Part shown: positions 18,245 through 27,742 of the stretch, one piece after another | Position numbering within the stretch: the first letter of the stretch is position 1 | Layout: each line of letters begins with the position of its first letter | Assembly: GCF_000241525.1 (NCBI RefSeq) | Contig: NZ_AHIL01000026.1 | Coordinates: 1-64,000 of the forward strand | Length of the DNA: 64,000 bases | From: Comamonas testosteroni ATCC 11996 | GTDB taxonomy: Bacteria; Pseudomonadota; Gammaproteobacteria; Burkholderiales; Burkholderiaceae_C | Direction: 5' to 3' | The notes under the pieces: generated by a model | What the model was told of the DNA's origin: nothing | Seen by the model: the letters and a program-made list of their open reading frames with translations, nothing else | The model's database searches: none | Position numbers and translations under genes: made by a program

Positions 18245-18270
18245 TGGGTGACTGCTTCTGGCCGAAAGAG
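18245..18270 (+). repeat. Dispersed repeat copy after the 127-aa exported protein gene
   Basis: GGGTGACTGCTTCTGGCCGA, same orientation as the other family members; continues as a degenerate tail to about 18300. Confidence 0.6.
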
Positions 18271-18309
18271 ACATACCAACTCAGTCTGGACAGGGCCCAG
18301 ATCTGCCCT

Positions 18310-18678
18310 TTACTGAAACAGCGAAAATAGAGCGTAGATTGCCGTCAGAAACCAAGTGACTTTCTTCGCTGCTGCCGCGCTTTCGGACGTTATCGGGACC
18401 ATTTCCACACGTCTCCACATCGCGACGTTAATGAGCAACGCGAGCACAGCCACGGCCGCGAGCCCGACAGGCATCGGGATGCTCAGCACAGCAGCAGCAA
18501 CAGAGAGCCCAGCGACGGAGAGAAGCGTTCCCACCCAGATGCCATTTGATGTACTGGAGAGAGCGTGGCTTAAGGCTCCGCACTGCTCACATTTTGCTGG
18601 CCACCCTCGGGTTGACCATCGCTTTGCCATTTCCGAAATGCCCCGCACGTGGCAGGTGGGACAAAGCGTTTTCATCAT
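18310..18678 (-). CDS. Zinc-ribbon membrane protein of unknown function
   Basis: 122 residues from the ATG at 18678; the in-frame extension to 18744 is formed by a dispersed repeat and is unlikely to be coding. It has a four-cysteine zinc ribbon (LCPTCHVRG ... CEQCGAL) followed by hydrophobic segments (VGTLLSVAGLSVAAAVLS, LAAVAVLALLINVAMW) and a C-terminal WFLTAIYALFSLF segment. No function can be assigned. Confidence 0.55.
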   Translation of the reverse strand: MMKTLCPTCHVRGISEMAKRWSTRGWPAKCEQCGALSHALSSTSNGIWVGTLLSVAGLSVAAAVLSIPMPVGLAAVAVLALLINVAMWRRVEMVPITSESAAAAKKVTWFLTAIYALFSLFQ

Positions 18679-18683
18679 GTTGA

Positions 18684-18715
18684 ACGTCCGTTTCTGGCCG
18701 ATCTGCGACTGTCGC
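18684..18715 (+). repeat. Dispersed repeat copy between zinc-ribbon and PH-domain genes
   Basis: GTCCGTTTCTGGCCGATCTG then CGACTGTC, shared with 19928-19953 (CTACTGGCCAATCTGCGAC). It separates two minus-strand genes. Confidence 0.6.
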
Positions 18716-18762
18716 CGACCAGCCCCTGAGCGGTCTTCTTGCATTTGCTACAAAGCCGCCGT

Positions 18763-19236
18763 TCATGCGCGGTTTTCAGGCAAGCCAGCACGCTTTGAAA
18801 GCTCTTCGATGAAACGATCACGCTCTTGTGGTGAAACCAACTGAAATGACCGGCCATAGACAATTTTGACGCGGCGTAGCGATAGCGCCGGTGCTGACAG
18901 AGGACTTGAACTCGTCTCGACCCTATGGATTTGCGTGTAAGGGATACGCTTCCTAATGACACCACATTGGATGAACAGGTGATCGCCCTTCAGGGTGTAC
19001 CGGCATGGCACAGTCAGCGTCAGAACGATGACTAGACTCAAGATGCCGATGGCTGCAGCGGCGATGCTTCCCCCTGGCGATACACTGCGAAGGCTCCACG
19101 CTTGAACGAAGCACGACGCAATCGCAATCCCGACGAGTATCACCAGCCAAGCGTCGATGCGTGTCCGGAAAATGTGCTCGTTCTTGACTGTGCCACTTTC
19201 TGAAGAATTTGGTTGTTCTATTGTTTCCATGCTCAC
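18763..19236 (-). CDS. PH-domain (bPH_6/DUF1200-like) membrane protein
   Basis: 157 residues: a short polar N-terminus, two hydrophobic segments (about 30-50 and 58-75), then a bacterial PH-like domain (CRYTLKGDHLFIQCGVIRKRIPYTQIHRVE, then SSPLSAPALSLRRVKIVYG and ISP-type VSPQERDRFIEELSKR). This order is seen in small inner-membrane PH-domain proteins of unknown role. It is upstream of the zinc-ribbon gene on the same strand, separated by a dispersed repeat. Confidence 0.65.
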   Translation of the reverse strand: MSMETIEQPNSSESGTVKNEHIFRTRIDAWLVILVGIAIASCFVQAWSLRSVSPGGSIAAAAIGILSLVIVLTLTVPCRYTLKGDHLFIQCGVIRKRIPYTQIHRVETSSSPLSAPALSLRRVKIVYGRSFQLVSPQERDRFIEELSKRAGLPENRA

Positions 19237-19343
19237 GAATCTATTGCTCTGCGGAGTATTTGCTTCTAACTGATTTTTACCGGAATGGCGTATGGCTGGT
19301 TGCGGCTGTCGCTGTTCAACCGATTGGAGCCGTTCTGTAAAAC

Positions 19344-19838
19344 TTAGTACGGTTGTCCATTTTTTTGTTCAAAGGACCATTTTCCATCTGCATCCATAAG
19401 GGCAACCAAGTCGTCTTCTAGATAAATCACCGCATGACCGTCAATCCGGTTTCCAATTTCAATGTATGTGGCATCGGATTCAGAGAAATTTCGAAGGTGA
19501 TACGCCTGACCGCCAGCCCTAAATCCAGCACGCATACCGGACTTAAATATGTGCTTCTGAGTACCTGTGTAGTGGGTAAATTCCCCTTCCAGTACGTAAA
19601 TAAGATCGTCTTGCAGCGTGTGCTGGTGGTGAAGTGCAGAGATCGAGCCTGGGTGTATTGTCGTTAGTTTGACGCCAAAATGAGTGATTCCAAGTAAATA
19701 TCCAATTGGCTGCTTATCACGTCCAGTCATTCTTTGTGCGAATATTTTCGGGTATTTCGAAGGCTTTGTCCTGAGTGGAACTGCGGCGGCCTCGATGAAA
19801 TCCTGAGATTGATTCAATTCAGTTTCCTCCATGAGCAC
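19344..19838 (-). CDS. Cupin-domain protein
   Basis: 164 residues with a single cupin barrel: GSISALHHQHTLQDDLIYVLEGEF, with His ligands at the first cupin motif, and a second motif region GMRAGFRAGGQAYHLRNFSE. Small single-domain cupins bind a metal through the first-motif histidines and serve as dioxygenases, isomerases or binding proteins; the role here is unknown. It stands alone in the accessory stretch. Confidence 0.7.
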   Translation of the reverse strand: MLMEETELNQSQDFIEAAAVPLRTKPSKYPKIFAQRMTGRDKQPIGYLLGITHFGVKLTTIHPGSISALHHQHTLQDDLIYVLEGEFTHYTGTQKHIFKSGMRAGFRAGGQAYHLRNFSESDATYIEIGNRIDGHAVIYLEDDLVALMDADGKWSFEQKNGQPY

Positions 19839-20364
19839 TCAGCGATTGACGAGATTCCAATTGACCAAAATGCCGTATCAGCTTTGACTGTGTCAATCGC
19901 CCATCAGTTGGCTGTCGCCAAAGGCCGCTACTGGCCAATCTGCGACTGTCTCGATACTACCTGCTCCCCAAAGAATACAGTCAAACCTGGCTCAAACTGA
20001 TCCCATCGCAACGAACTCCCAGTGTGTGCTGGTCTGTGTGTGCCGGCGCGATGACTGCTCAGTGCCCCGGCAGCCCAAGGTGAATGCCATATTTGCGGCA
20101 TCAAAAAGCGGCCTGCAATCCCCTTGCCCTTCATCTCTGCGGCTGTGCCCATCGTGTGGCTGGATTCAATTATTTTTTATTTTTAAGACTATTCTTATTT
20201 ATTTTCTTGTTGGTAAGTTTGATCATATCGCTCTCCTGTTGATCAGCATTTTCTCTGTCGACGTTAATCATCCCGTAAGCAAGCTAGTTTTGCGGGCTGC
20301 GCGCCAAGAATGCTTCTGATCGACGGATTAATCGTTGGTGTTTTCAATTAATCGAAAGAGCGAT
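19839..20364. other. 526-bp intergenic region ahead of the fimbrial operon
   Basis: A dispersed repeat copy (CGCTACTGGCCAATCTGCGAC) lies at 19928-19948. A strongly AT-rich tract at about 20165-20215 (TTATTTTTTATTTTTAAG type) is likely part of the fimbrial promoter region. No gene is seen. Confidence 0.5.
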
Positions 20365-20910
20365 ATGCAATCTAAACTGCGCACTATATTGATCTGTATG
20401 GCGGGCGCCGGTCTTGGTGCCCAGGCTTATGCGGCCTCCACGAAGACCGGGGTGGTCAATATTACTGGCAAGGTCACTGATACCAGTTGTGTACTCGATT
20501 CCACGGCCACAACTGTCAGTGTGAAGCTGCCTCCTGTCGCTAAGGATTTGCTCTCTGCCGCGCAGAGCAAGACCGGTCGTGGTGGCTTTGCCTTGACGGT
20601 GAACGGCTGCTCCGACGGGGTGAAAGTCTCTGCTGCTTTCGTTCCAGACAGCAACGTCGATGCCCATGGCAACCTGAAAAACAGTGCTACCAATCCGGCT
20701 AGCAACGTACAGGTTCAGGTGCTCGATAAAGACCATCAGCCGATCAACATCAATACCGACAACGCCGACAGCCAGATGGCTCGTGGGGTGTCTGTAAGCG
20801 GCTCAACGCCAGTCACCCTGCAGTACTACGTGCAGTACTACTCGCAAGCGGGTGGCGCTGGCAACGGTGATGTAACAGCCACAGCGAACTACCAACTGAC
20901 CTACGAGTAA
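20365..20910 (+). CDS. Chaperone-usher fimbrial major subunit (type 1 fimbrial family pilin)
   Basis: 181 residues from the ATG at 20365, which has a GAAAGAG ribosome binding site; an upstream in-frame start at 20335 is less likely. Signal peptide about 1-23 (cleaved after AYAA). The mature N-terminus KTGVVNITGKVTDTSCVLD has the donor strand and the first disulfide cysteine, and NGCSDG carries the second. The C-terminus ends in alternating aromatic residues (ANYQLTYE) as recognised by the periplasmic chaperone. It is the first gene of the operon and probably the most highly expressed. Confidence 0.9.
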   Translation: MQSKLRTILICMAGAGLGAQAYAASTKTGVVNITGKVTDTSCVLDSTATTVSVKLPPVAKDLLSAAQSKTGRGGFALTVNGCSDGVKVSAAFVPDSNVDAHGNLKNSATNPASNVQVQVLDKDHQPININTDNADSQMARGVSVSGSTPVTLQYYVQYYSQAGGAGNGDVTATANYQLTYE

Positions 20911-20918
20911 TCCGCTAA

Positions 20919-20940
20919 ACCCGGGGCGCAAGTCCCGGGT
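20919..20940 (+). terminator. Hairpin between pilin and chaperone genes
   Basis: ACCCGGG (20919-20925) pairs with CCCGGGT (20934-20940) around an 8-nt loop, with no T run after it. In pilus operons such hairpins partly stop transcription or protect the pilin message, giving an excess of major subunit over chaperone and usher. Confidence 0.5.
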
Positions 20941-20958
20941 AATCAAGAGAAACCAGCA

Positions 20959-21690
20959 ATGTCCGTTTATTGGTTACGCGACGTGTTCAGCCGCGTACTG
21001 CTTTGCCTGTCCACCCTATCCGTCGCCCACGCCGGCGTATCGATCGATGGAACGCGAATCGTCTACCCCGCCAAGGAACGTGAAGTCACCGTCAAACTCA
21101 CCAACAAGGGATCAGACCCCGTTTTGATGCAGATTTGGGTTGATCGCGGTGATACCCAAAGCAAACCGCAGGATGCAGACGCGCCCTTCCTGGCAACGCC
21201 ACCCATCTTCAGGCTCGACCCGCTGAAAGGCCAGAGCGTGCGCCTGGCATTTACCGGCGAAACGCTGCCTCAGGATCGCGAGAGCCTGTTCTGGTTCAAT
21301 GCGCTGGAGATCCCGCCGCTGCCGCAGGACTCCAGCGGGAACATGATGCAGATCGCTGTGCGGTCACGCCTGAAACTGTTCTATCGCCCGAGTGGCCTGT
21401 CGGGTGATCTGCCCAAGGCTATCGAGCAGGTGGTCTGGCAGGTACAGCGTCAAGGCGATGGCTATGTACTGCGTGGCGAAAATTCCAGCCCTTATCACCT
21501 GTCGTTCAGTGCGTTGTCGCTGGATCAGGGCGACCGTACCACGGATACCGGCGGCGGGATGATCATGCCGTTCAGCAGCCATGATTTCCCGCTGCCGGGC
21601 TACAGCGGTGGGATCGATGGGGGCAAGGTGCGTTTTCGCTGGATGAGCGACTTCGGTGCCGCCCCCGAGCGGACCGTCAGTCTGCACTGA
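20959..21690 (+). CDS. Periplasmic fimbrial chaperone (PapD/FimC family)
   Basis: 243 residues with a signal peptide (cleavage after AHAG, about residue 23). The PapD-type N-terminal Ig domain begins VSIDGTRIVYPAKEREVTVKLTNKG, with the conserved basic residue of the subunit-binding cleft, and the FWFNALEIPPLP motif is present in the first domain. The chaperone folds pilins by donor-strand complementation and hands them to the usher encoded next, which starts 17 bp after this stop. Confidence 0.92.
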   Translation: MSVYWLRDVFSRVLLCLSTLSVAHAGVSIDGTRIVYPAKEREVTVKLTNKGSDPVLMQIWVDRGDTQSKPQDADAPFLATPPIFRLDPLKGQSVRLAFTGETLPQDRESLFWFNALEIPPLPQDSSGNMMQIAVRSRLKLFYRPSGLSGDLPKAIEQVVWQVQRQGDGYVLRGENSSPYHLSFSALSLDQGDRTTDTGGGMIMPFSSHDFPLPGYSGGIDGGKVRFRWMSDFGAAPERTVSLH

Positions 21691-21706
21691 GCCTCAAGGA
21701 GTTGGG

Positions 21707-24325
21707 GTGCGTCTGCTCATTTGTATATTTCGGCGTCGGTGCATGTTCATCGATGCTCGCTTGTCGCTACGTGACGCATTGCGGGCCGCTATCGTGAGTG
21801 CTGCTTTGACTGGAGGTATCAGTCAGGTGCTCGCGAAAACGGGAGCCCAGCAGGCGTCCTTCAATCCAGATTTTCTCCAGGGTCCAGCGAGCCACAGGGT
21901 GGATATCTCGCGTTTCGAACGCGGCAACCCGGTGGCGCCAGGTAACTATCAGCTGGATGTTTACGTGAATCAGAACGGGATCGGGCAGCAGGACGTCCTC
22001 GTGCAGGATGCTCAGGATGGCCGGGCATCACGCTACTGCTTCAAGCGCAATCAGCTGGCAAGCCTGGGACTGGATGCGGCGCGAGTGTCAGATGCAACGG
22101 AGCTGAATGCAGACTGTGTGGATGTCACTCAGCAACTGCCGGGTGCCCAAGCCGAGCTGGACCTGCCCACCCTGCGTCTGGATCTGACCATTCCGCAGGC
22201 ATTTCTCAAGCTCCCCAGTCGCGGTTATGTCGATCCGCGTGCGTGGGATCGTGGCGTCACAGCCGGGTTTATCGACTACAACGCCAACGCCTATCGCAAC
22301 GAGGGGCGCGGCCAGGAAAGTACCCAGCTCTACACCGGCCTCAATGTCGGACTGAACATCGGCGACTGGCGACTGCGCCACAACGGCAGTTACAGCCAAA
22401 GCAGTGGCAGCGGCCCAACGACCAGCCACTATGACGCGGTAAGCAGCTATGCGCAGCGGGACCTGACCGGCCTTAAGTCGCAGCTGACGCTGGGTGAGTA
22501 CTACACGCCATCGGACCTCTTCGACAGTGTGCCGTACACCGGCGTACAACTGTCCTCGGATGATCGCATGCTGCCCGATTCGCAGCGCGGCTTCGCTCCA
22601 GCTATTCGCGGCACCGCCGAGAGCAACGCGCGGGTGACTGTACGTCAGGGCGGCACTGTGCTCTACGAAACCAGCGTAGCGCCTGGCCCTTTCGTCATCA
22701 ACGATTTGTACAACACCGGCTACGCAGGCGACCTGAAAGTGACAGTGACCGAGGCCGATGGCCGCGTACGCAGCTTCACCGTGCCCTTCGCTTCGGTGGC
22801 CCAGTTGCTGCGACCGGGCACTTCACGCTACAGCATCACCGCTGGCAAGTACCGCGATGACGGGCTCAAGAACAAGCCACGCTTCGCCCAGGGCACTTAC
22901 CAACGCGGCATCTCCAACAAGTGGACCGGCTACATCGGCGGCATCATCGCAGACCAATACCTGGCGGTGCAGGGCGGCATTGCGCTGAGTACATCGCTGG
23001 GAGCGTTCGCCTTTGATACCACCCACTCCCGTGCCTCGGGGTTGCAAGAGCGTGGTGGCTTGAGCAGTTCGGCAAGAGGCCTGGGTTCTCGCCTGAGTTA
23101 CAGCAAGTTGCTGGAGAGCACGCGCACCAACTTCGCGGTGGCGGCGTATCGGTTCTCCAGCGAGGGTTACCTGAGCTTCGGCGATTTTGCCCGAGCCCGC
23201 GATCCCGGTGCTACGTCTGCACGTCGTCAGCGTAGCCGCTTCCAGCTGAACATCAATCAGCCCTTGGCCAAGGGCTACGGCAGCCTCTTTCTAAGCGGTT
23301 CCTTGCAAAGTTACTGGCAGGCTGGCCGGTCCAGTGACACGAGTTACCAGGCCGGCTACTCCAACAGTTATCGCTGGGGCAGCATGAGCTTGTCAGCCAG
23401 TCGCGTTGAGTCCAATCGCGGCAAGAAAATCACGCAGTACATGCTCACGCTGTCGTTTCCGCTGGGCCGCTCCAGCCGCGCCCCTTACCTGAGCAGCTCG
23501 AGCACCTATTCGGACAAGGGCGACCTGAATAGCCAACTGAACGTTTCCGGCGCGCTAGGCGAATTCAACCAGTTCAACTACGGCGTCTATGGTTCGCGCT
23601 CACGCGCAGATGGCAAAACCAGCAACTCGGGCGGCGGTAATGTGCAATACCGTGCGGCCAGCACCAATGTGTCTGGCAGCTACAGCGAGGGCGACGGCTA
23701 TCGCCAGATAGGCCTGGGTTTGTCGGGCAGTGTGGTAGCGCATCCTCAGGGCATCACCTTCAGTCAGAGCCAGGGTGAAACGCGTGCCATCGTCGAAGCA
23801 AAGAACGCCAAGGGGGCACGGCTGCTCAACAACTACGGAGACCCATTGGGCGGTAGCGGTTACGGCGTAGTGGCCAGCCTGATGCCGTACCGGCAAAACG
23901 AAGTGGCGATCGACCCGAAGGGCATCGCCGACGATGTCGAGTTGCAACTCACTTCGCAGAGCGTTGCCCCGCGTTATGGCGCAGTGGTGATGCTGAGCTA
24001 CCCAACCGTGACGGGCGAGCCCGTGTTGCTGACTCTGCACAACGAGCAGCGCCAAGCGCTGCCGTTGGGCGCAGAGGTGCTCGATGCGAAGGGCAACAGC
24101 TTGACGCTAGTGGGGCAAGGCAGTCGAGTCTTCTTCCGCGCCACCGAGCCACAGGGCCAACTGACTGTGCGTTGGGGTCAAAGCAGTGATCGCCAGTGCC
24201 TGGTGCGTTACAGCTTGCCATCGCTGGAGCACAAGCGCGAGTCACCTTTCATCAAGGCACAGGCGCTGTGCAGCAAACCATCCGGTGCGCCCCAGCCGCG
24301 TTCAGTTCACGAGGTGTCATCATGA
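21707..24325 (+). CDS. Outer-membrane fimbrial usher (FimD/PapC family)
   Basis: About 872 residues. The GTG at 21707 is preceded by a good AAGGAG site (21696-21701); an ATG at 21743 is the alternative. After the signal region the usher N-domain begins SFNPDFLQGPASHRVDISRFERGNPVAPGNYQLDVYVN, the standard opening. Then come the 24-strand barrel, the plug domain (DDRMLPDSQRGFAPAIRGTAESNARVTVRQ) and the C-terminal domains with two cysteines. It secretes and polymerises chaperone-bound subunits. The stop overlaps the start of the adhesin gene by 4 bp. Confidence 0.93.
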   Translation: MRLLICIFRRRCMFIDARLSLRDALRAAIVSAALTGGISQVLAKTGAQQASFNPDFLQGPASHRVDISRFERGNPVAPGNYQLDVYVNQNGIGQQDVLVQDAQDGRASRYCFKRNQLASLGLDAARVSDATELNADCVDVTQQLPGAQAELDLPTLRLDLTIPQAFLKLPSRGYVDPRAWDRGVTAGFIDYNANAYRNEGRGQESTQLYTGLNVGLNIGDWRLRHNGSYSQSSGSGPTTSHYDAVSSYAQRDLTGLKSQLTLGEYYTPSDLFDSVPYTGVQLSSDDRMLPDSQRGFAPAIRGTAESNARVTVRQGGTVLYETSVAPGPFVINDLYNTGYAGDLKVTVTEADGRVRSFTVPFASVAQLLRPGTSRYSITAGKYRDDGLKNKPRFAQGTYQRGISNKWTGYIGGIIADQYLAVQGGIALSTSLGAFAFDTTHSRASGLQERGGLSSSARGLGSRLSYSKLLESTRTNFAVAAYRFSSEGYLSFGDFARARDPGATSARRQRSRFQLNINQPLAKGYGSLFLSGSLQSYWQAGRSSDTSYQAGYSNSYRWGSMSLSASRVESNRGKKITQYMLTLSFPLGRSSRAPYLSSSSTYSDKGDLNSQLNVSGALGEFNQFNYGVYGSRSRADGKTSNSGGGNVQYRAASTNVSGSYSEGDGYRQIGLGLSGSVVAHPQGITFSQSQGETRAIVEAKNAKGARLLNNYGDPLGGSGYGVVASLMPYRQNEVAIDPKGIADDVELQLTSQSVAPRYGAVVMLSYPTVTGEPVLLTLHNEQRQALPLGAEVLDAKGNSLTLVGQGSRVFFRATEPQGQLTVRWGQSSDRQCLVRYSLPSLEHKRESPFIKAQALCSKPSGAPQPRSVHEVSS

Positions 24326-25338
24326 GAATTTTTCTTCTACTCATTGCCCTGTTGTGGGGGCCTTCAGCGCTGGCGCAGGAGGGGTGTACTTTCGCGGGCA
24401 GTAGTCAAAAGGTGCAGGCTACGGTGGCCCTGCCATCAACCTTGAGCATCCCGCGTAACGCCCCCAACGGAACTCCGCTGTGGGACAGTGGCTGGAAGGG
24501 ATTTTCTGGAGCCAACACTATCGATTGCAGTGCTGGCAGGGTCAGAGGCTCTCATGCTGGCGGCATCGGTGCGGCAGTTCCTGGTCATATCAGTAACGGC
24601 TTTTCCTCTGTATTCGCCACCAATGTGCCGGGCATCGGTGTTTCGGTGTTCTGGTGCAACCAGATGCTGGCCACTTGCAACCCCAACCCAGCCCTAATCA
24701 CCCCGCTGCCTAGCCTGGCTTGGCCAGTGGAGGCAAGGAGGTACTTGTTGAATACCAACTGGCGAGTGCGCCTGATCAAGACCGATGACATTGATGTTTC
24801 TGCGGGAGTAGTCACTATTGGTGGGACTTCCGCAGTGAGTTACAACCATTTGGTTGTAACGACGCTCTCCCTCATCGGTAGCTCGCAAATCACCGGGCTA
24901 GGCTGCGAGGTGAATGCCGACAGCCGCTCTATCGACGTGCGCCTGCCGACTATCGCCAAGACTGATTTTGATGCCTCACCCATCCCACGGGCCAACGACA
25001 AGGCGAAAGCCTTCAATATCAACCTGCTCTGCGACAGTGGCGTGAAGGTCAGCTACCAGGTTGACGGCACGCAAACCTCCGCTGGCAGTAACGTTCTAGT
25101 CAATAGCAGTGGCAAGGATATGGCAAGCGGGGTGGGTGTCGCCCTTTTCAAGGGCGATCTGAGCAGCATCACTCAACTGCAGCTGGGCTCGAAATTTCTC
25201 CACACCACGACATCTTCCGGCAACACACCGGTCAAGATTCCGTTGACGGCACGTTATTTCCGTACTGCGGCAAGCCTTTCAGCGATGGGCTCGGGCCTCG
25301 TGTCGACTACCGCATTCTTCACCCTGTTCTACGAGTGA
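24322..25338 (+). CDS. Fimbrial tip adhesin / minor subunit (two-domain)
   Basis: 338 residues from the ATG at 24322, which overlaps the usher stop (ATGA). Signal peptide about 1-19 (LLWGPSALAQ). A lectin-like or receptor-binding N-terminal region with paired cysteines runs to about residue 190. It is followed by a pilin domain (GLGCEVNADSRSIDVRLPTIAKTDF to the end, STTAFFTLFYE). The two-domain layout and the position after the usher fit a tip adhesin. The binding target is unknown and the N-terminal domain resembles nothing I can name. Confidence 0.82.
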   Translation: MRIFLLLIALLWGPSALAQEGCTFAGSSQKVQATVALPSTLSIPRNAPNGTPLWDSGWKGFSGANTIDCSAGRVRGSHAGGIGAAVPGHISNGFSSVFATNVPGIGVSVFWCNQMLATCNPNPALITPLPSLAWPVEARRYLLNTNWRVRLIKTDDIDVSAGVVTIGGTSAVSYNHLVVTTLSLIGSSQITGLGCEVNADSRSIDVRLPTIAKTDFDASPIPRANDKAKAFNINLLCDSGVKVSYQVDGTQTSAGSNVLVNSSGKDMASGVGVALFKGDLSSITQLQLGSKFLHTTTSSGNTPVKIPLTARYFRTAASLSAMGSGLVSTTAFFTLFYE

Positions 25339-25507
25339 TTTTTCTGCCAGTGCCGTGCGGTGAGTATTCGCATCAAGTCTGCCAGGCGTTCGCATAGAAA
25401 AATCACCACCGATTCGCTGCTCAACCCACCAGCGATTTGCATTCAATGCCGCCACTTATGCAGACTCCACAGAAGTTCGTCAGTGGGTACTGAGCTTCTT
25501 ATTGCGG

Positions 25508-26704
25508 TTACTCCAGCAGCAATTTGCCCTCGCGCGCCACGATCTGGCCGTTGGCGATGACCAGTGAGCGAACGGGGCGGGCGGCTACGGCGTGGGCGGG
25601 CGTCTGGGCGGGCACTAGCACCAGATCGGCTCGGCTTCCGGGTGTGAGGCCATAGTCGGCAAAGCCACAGACTGCGGCACCTGCATGGGTGACGCAGTGC
25701 AGGGCTTGTTCCACTTCATCGTCGCGGCGCAAGTTGTAACGCATGCCAATGAACATGGCGCGTTCCAGCATGTCAGGGCGGCCATAGGGCGACCAGGTGT
25801 CGCGGATGCCGTCGTTGCCGCCGGCCATTGGCACGCCAGCGCGCTGGCAAGCGCCCAGTGGCGGCACGATGCGCGAAGGCGGCGCACTGGTGACCAGCGA
25901 GACTCCCAACTTGGCCATGCGTGCCAGCAGCGCGCTGCACTGGGCATCACTCACATCGCCCAGGCAGAAACCATGGCTGATAACCACCTTGTTTTGCAGG
26001 CCGTGGGCTTCGGTGCGGTCCAAAATCAGCTTGAGTGAGAAAGCTCCCATGTCACCGGGTTCGTGCAGGTGGATGTCGAGCGGCTTGTTATGGCGCTCGG
26101 CGATCTCGAACAGCACGTTCAGCGACTGAGCAGGGTCCAGGTCGATGGCGCAGGGGTCCAGACCGCCCAGCACGTCGGCCCCCATGGCCAGGGATTCATC
26201 TAGCAGCTGTGCCGTGCCTTTGCGCTGCAGCAGGCCCGATTGCGGGAAAGCCACCACCTGAATATCTTGCCAGGGCGCCATGTCCGCACGGGTCTGCAGC
26301 AGACCCGCCACATGCTGGATGCCAATTTCCGTATCCACGTCAGCGTGACTGCGGATGCGCGTGGTGCCTAACGCGAGAAACTCGCGTGCCATGCGCAGCG
26401 ACTGGCTCGCACTGTCGTGCTGGGCTTGGGCGCGGTAGGCGCGCTCGTTGTTGATCTTGTCGACCAACTGGTTGCCCACCTCGTTGACGTACCAATCTTG
26501 GCCCCAGAGTGTTTTGTCCAGGTGGGTGTGGGATTCGATCAGGCCGGGCAGTAGCAACTGACCCAGGCCATCGATGCGCTCAGTGCCTTCGGGTGTGTTC
26601 AGAGAGGTGCCCATGGCCGCGATACAGCCGTGCTCGATTAACAGGTCGCAGGCTGGTTTGCCCATGGGGCGAACGTTCTGCAGTAAAAGGCTGGAAGTGC
26701 TCAC
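25508..26704 (-). CDS. Cytosine deaminase-like amidohydrolase
   Basis: 398 residues of the CodA/amidohydrolase family: LLLPGLIESHTHLDKTLWG with metal ligands H59 and H61, DIHLHEPGD, VVISHGFCLGD, and the catalytic aspartate region MAGGNDGIRDTWSPYGRPDM. The C-terminal composite-domain strand ends ADLVLVPAQTPAHAV. CodA relatives deaminate cytosine, isoguanine, creatinine-like or other cyclic amidines. The gene lies 27 bp after a Bug receptor gene on the same strand, so substrate uptake and ring deamination probably belong together. Confidence 0.87.
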   Translation of the reverse strand: MSTSSLLLQNVRPMGKPACDLLIEHGCIAAMGTSLNTPEGTERIDGLGQLLLPGLIESHTHLDKTLWGQDWYVNEVGNQLVDKINNERAYRAQAQHDSASQSLRMAREFLALGTTRIRSHADVDTEIGIQHVAGLLQTRADMAPWQDIQVVAFPQSGLLQRKGTAQLLDESLAMGADVLGGLDPCAIDLDPAQSLNVLFEIAERHNKPLDIHLHEPGDMGAFSLKLILDRTEAHGLQNKVVISHGFCLGDVSDAQCSALLARMAKLGVSLVTSAPPSRIVPPLGACQRAGVPMAGGNDGIRDTWSPYGRPDMLERAMFIGMRYNLRRDDEVEQALHCVTHAGAAVCGFADYGLTPGSRADLVLVPAQTPAHAVAARPVRSLVIANGQIVAREGKLLLE

Positions 26705-26731
26705 GTTGAATGTTTCCTGTGGTGATGGAGC

Positions 26732-27712
26732 CTATCGCACAGCGCCGATTTCGGGCGTTGCGATCTGGCGCATCTTCTGGGCGTCTGTCAGGACCAGCTT
26801 GGCGAAATCAGCGGGCGTACCGCCCGATTGGCCAATGCATGCCTGGTCGAGCATTTTGATGACTTGGGGTTCGCGCCTCACTGCATTGATCTCGGTGTTC
26901 AGACGTGTCACCACAGTGTCCGCCACCCCCTTGGGGGCGAAGATGCCGGTCCATACGCCGAAGTCATAGTTGGGCAGGGCCTTGCTCGCCGACATGGCGG
27001 GGATGCCATTCAGGATTTCGCAGTTGGTCTTCGAGGTGGTGCCCAATGGCTTGACCTTGCCCTCTTTGAGGAAACCCAGCACCGAAGGCACCATGAAGTA
27101 GCCGTAGTCCACATTGCCGCCGATGATGTCGGTCAGCATGGGTACGGCGCCCTTGTAGGGGACGTGCTGTATCGACACCTTGGCCTGCTGGTTCAGCATT
27201 TCACCGGCAATGTGCAAGGCCGTGCCAATGCCGGAGGACGCGAAGGTGTCAGCACCAGCCTGGGTCTTGGCGCGCGCGAGCATGGCCTCGATCGAGGTGA
27301 CTGGCACCTTGGGACCGGCGACCAGCACCATGGGCATGACACCTACCAGCGTGACCGGGCGCAGGTCCTTGGTGCCATCGTAGGCAATGGCGTTATTGAA
27401 GTGGCGGGCCAGCACGATTTCGCTGTTAGACGCCAGGATGATGGTGTTGCCGTCTGGTTTGGCTCGCACCACACGCTGGGTGGCGATGGTGCCGCCAGCG
27501 CCGGCCACGTTGTCCACAATCACCGGTACGCCCAGGCGGCGGGACAGCGGCTCGGCGATCGTGCGCGCCAGAGTGTCGGCGGATCCACCGGCCGTGAAGC
27601 CCACCACCAGGGAGATGGGGCGGTCAGGCCATGCGGCGTGGGCTAAAGCAGATGTACCAGCTAGCGACAAGGCCGCCAGGGCTTTGAGAGGAAAAGCGGG
27701 AAATTGCGCCAT
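26732..27712 (-). CDS. Bug/TctC-family solute receptor 3
   Basis: 326 residues with a Sec signal peptide (ALAALSLAGTSALAHAAWP) and the Bug opening WPDRPISLVVGFTAGGSADTLAR, then VPVIVDNVAGAGGTIATQR. It is upstream of the deaminase-like gene in one operon and divergent from the GntR regulator at 28057, so it likely delivers the nitrogenous ring compound processed by the deaminase (inference). No TctA/TctB genes are nearby. Confidence 0.92.
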   Translation of the reverse strand: MAQFPAFPLKALAALSLAGTSALAHAAWPDRPISLVVGFTAGGSADTLARTIAEPLSRRLGVPVIVDNVAGAGGTIATQRVVRAKPDGNTIILASNSEIVLARHFNNAIAYDGTKDLRPVTLVGVMPMVLVAGPKVPVTSIEAMLARAKTQAGADTFASSGIGTALHIAGEMLNQQAKVSIQHVPYKGAVPMLTDIIGGNVDYGYFMVPSVLGFLKEGKVKPLGTTSKTNCEILNGIPAMSASKALPNYDFGVWTGIFAPKGVADTVVTRLNTEINAVRREPQVIKMLDQACIGQSGGTPADFAKLVLTDAQKMRQIATPEIGAVR

Positions 27713-27742
27713 GGATAACTTTCTAGAGAACAGAAAAATGCC

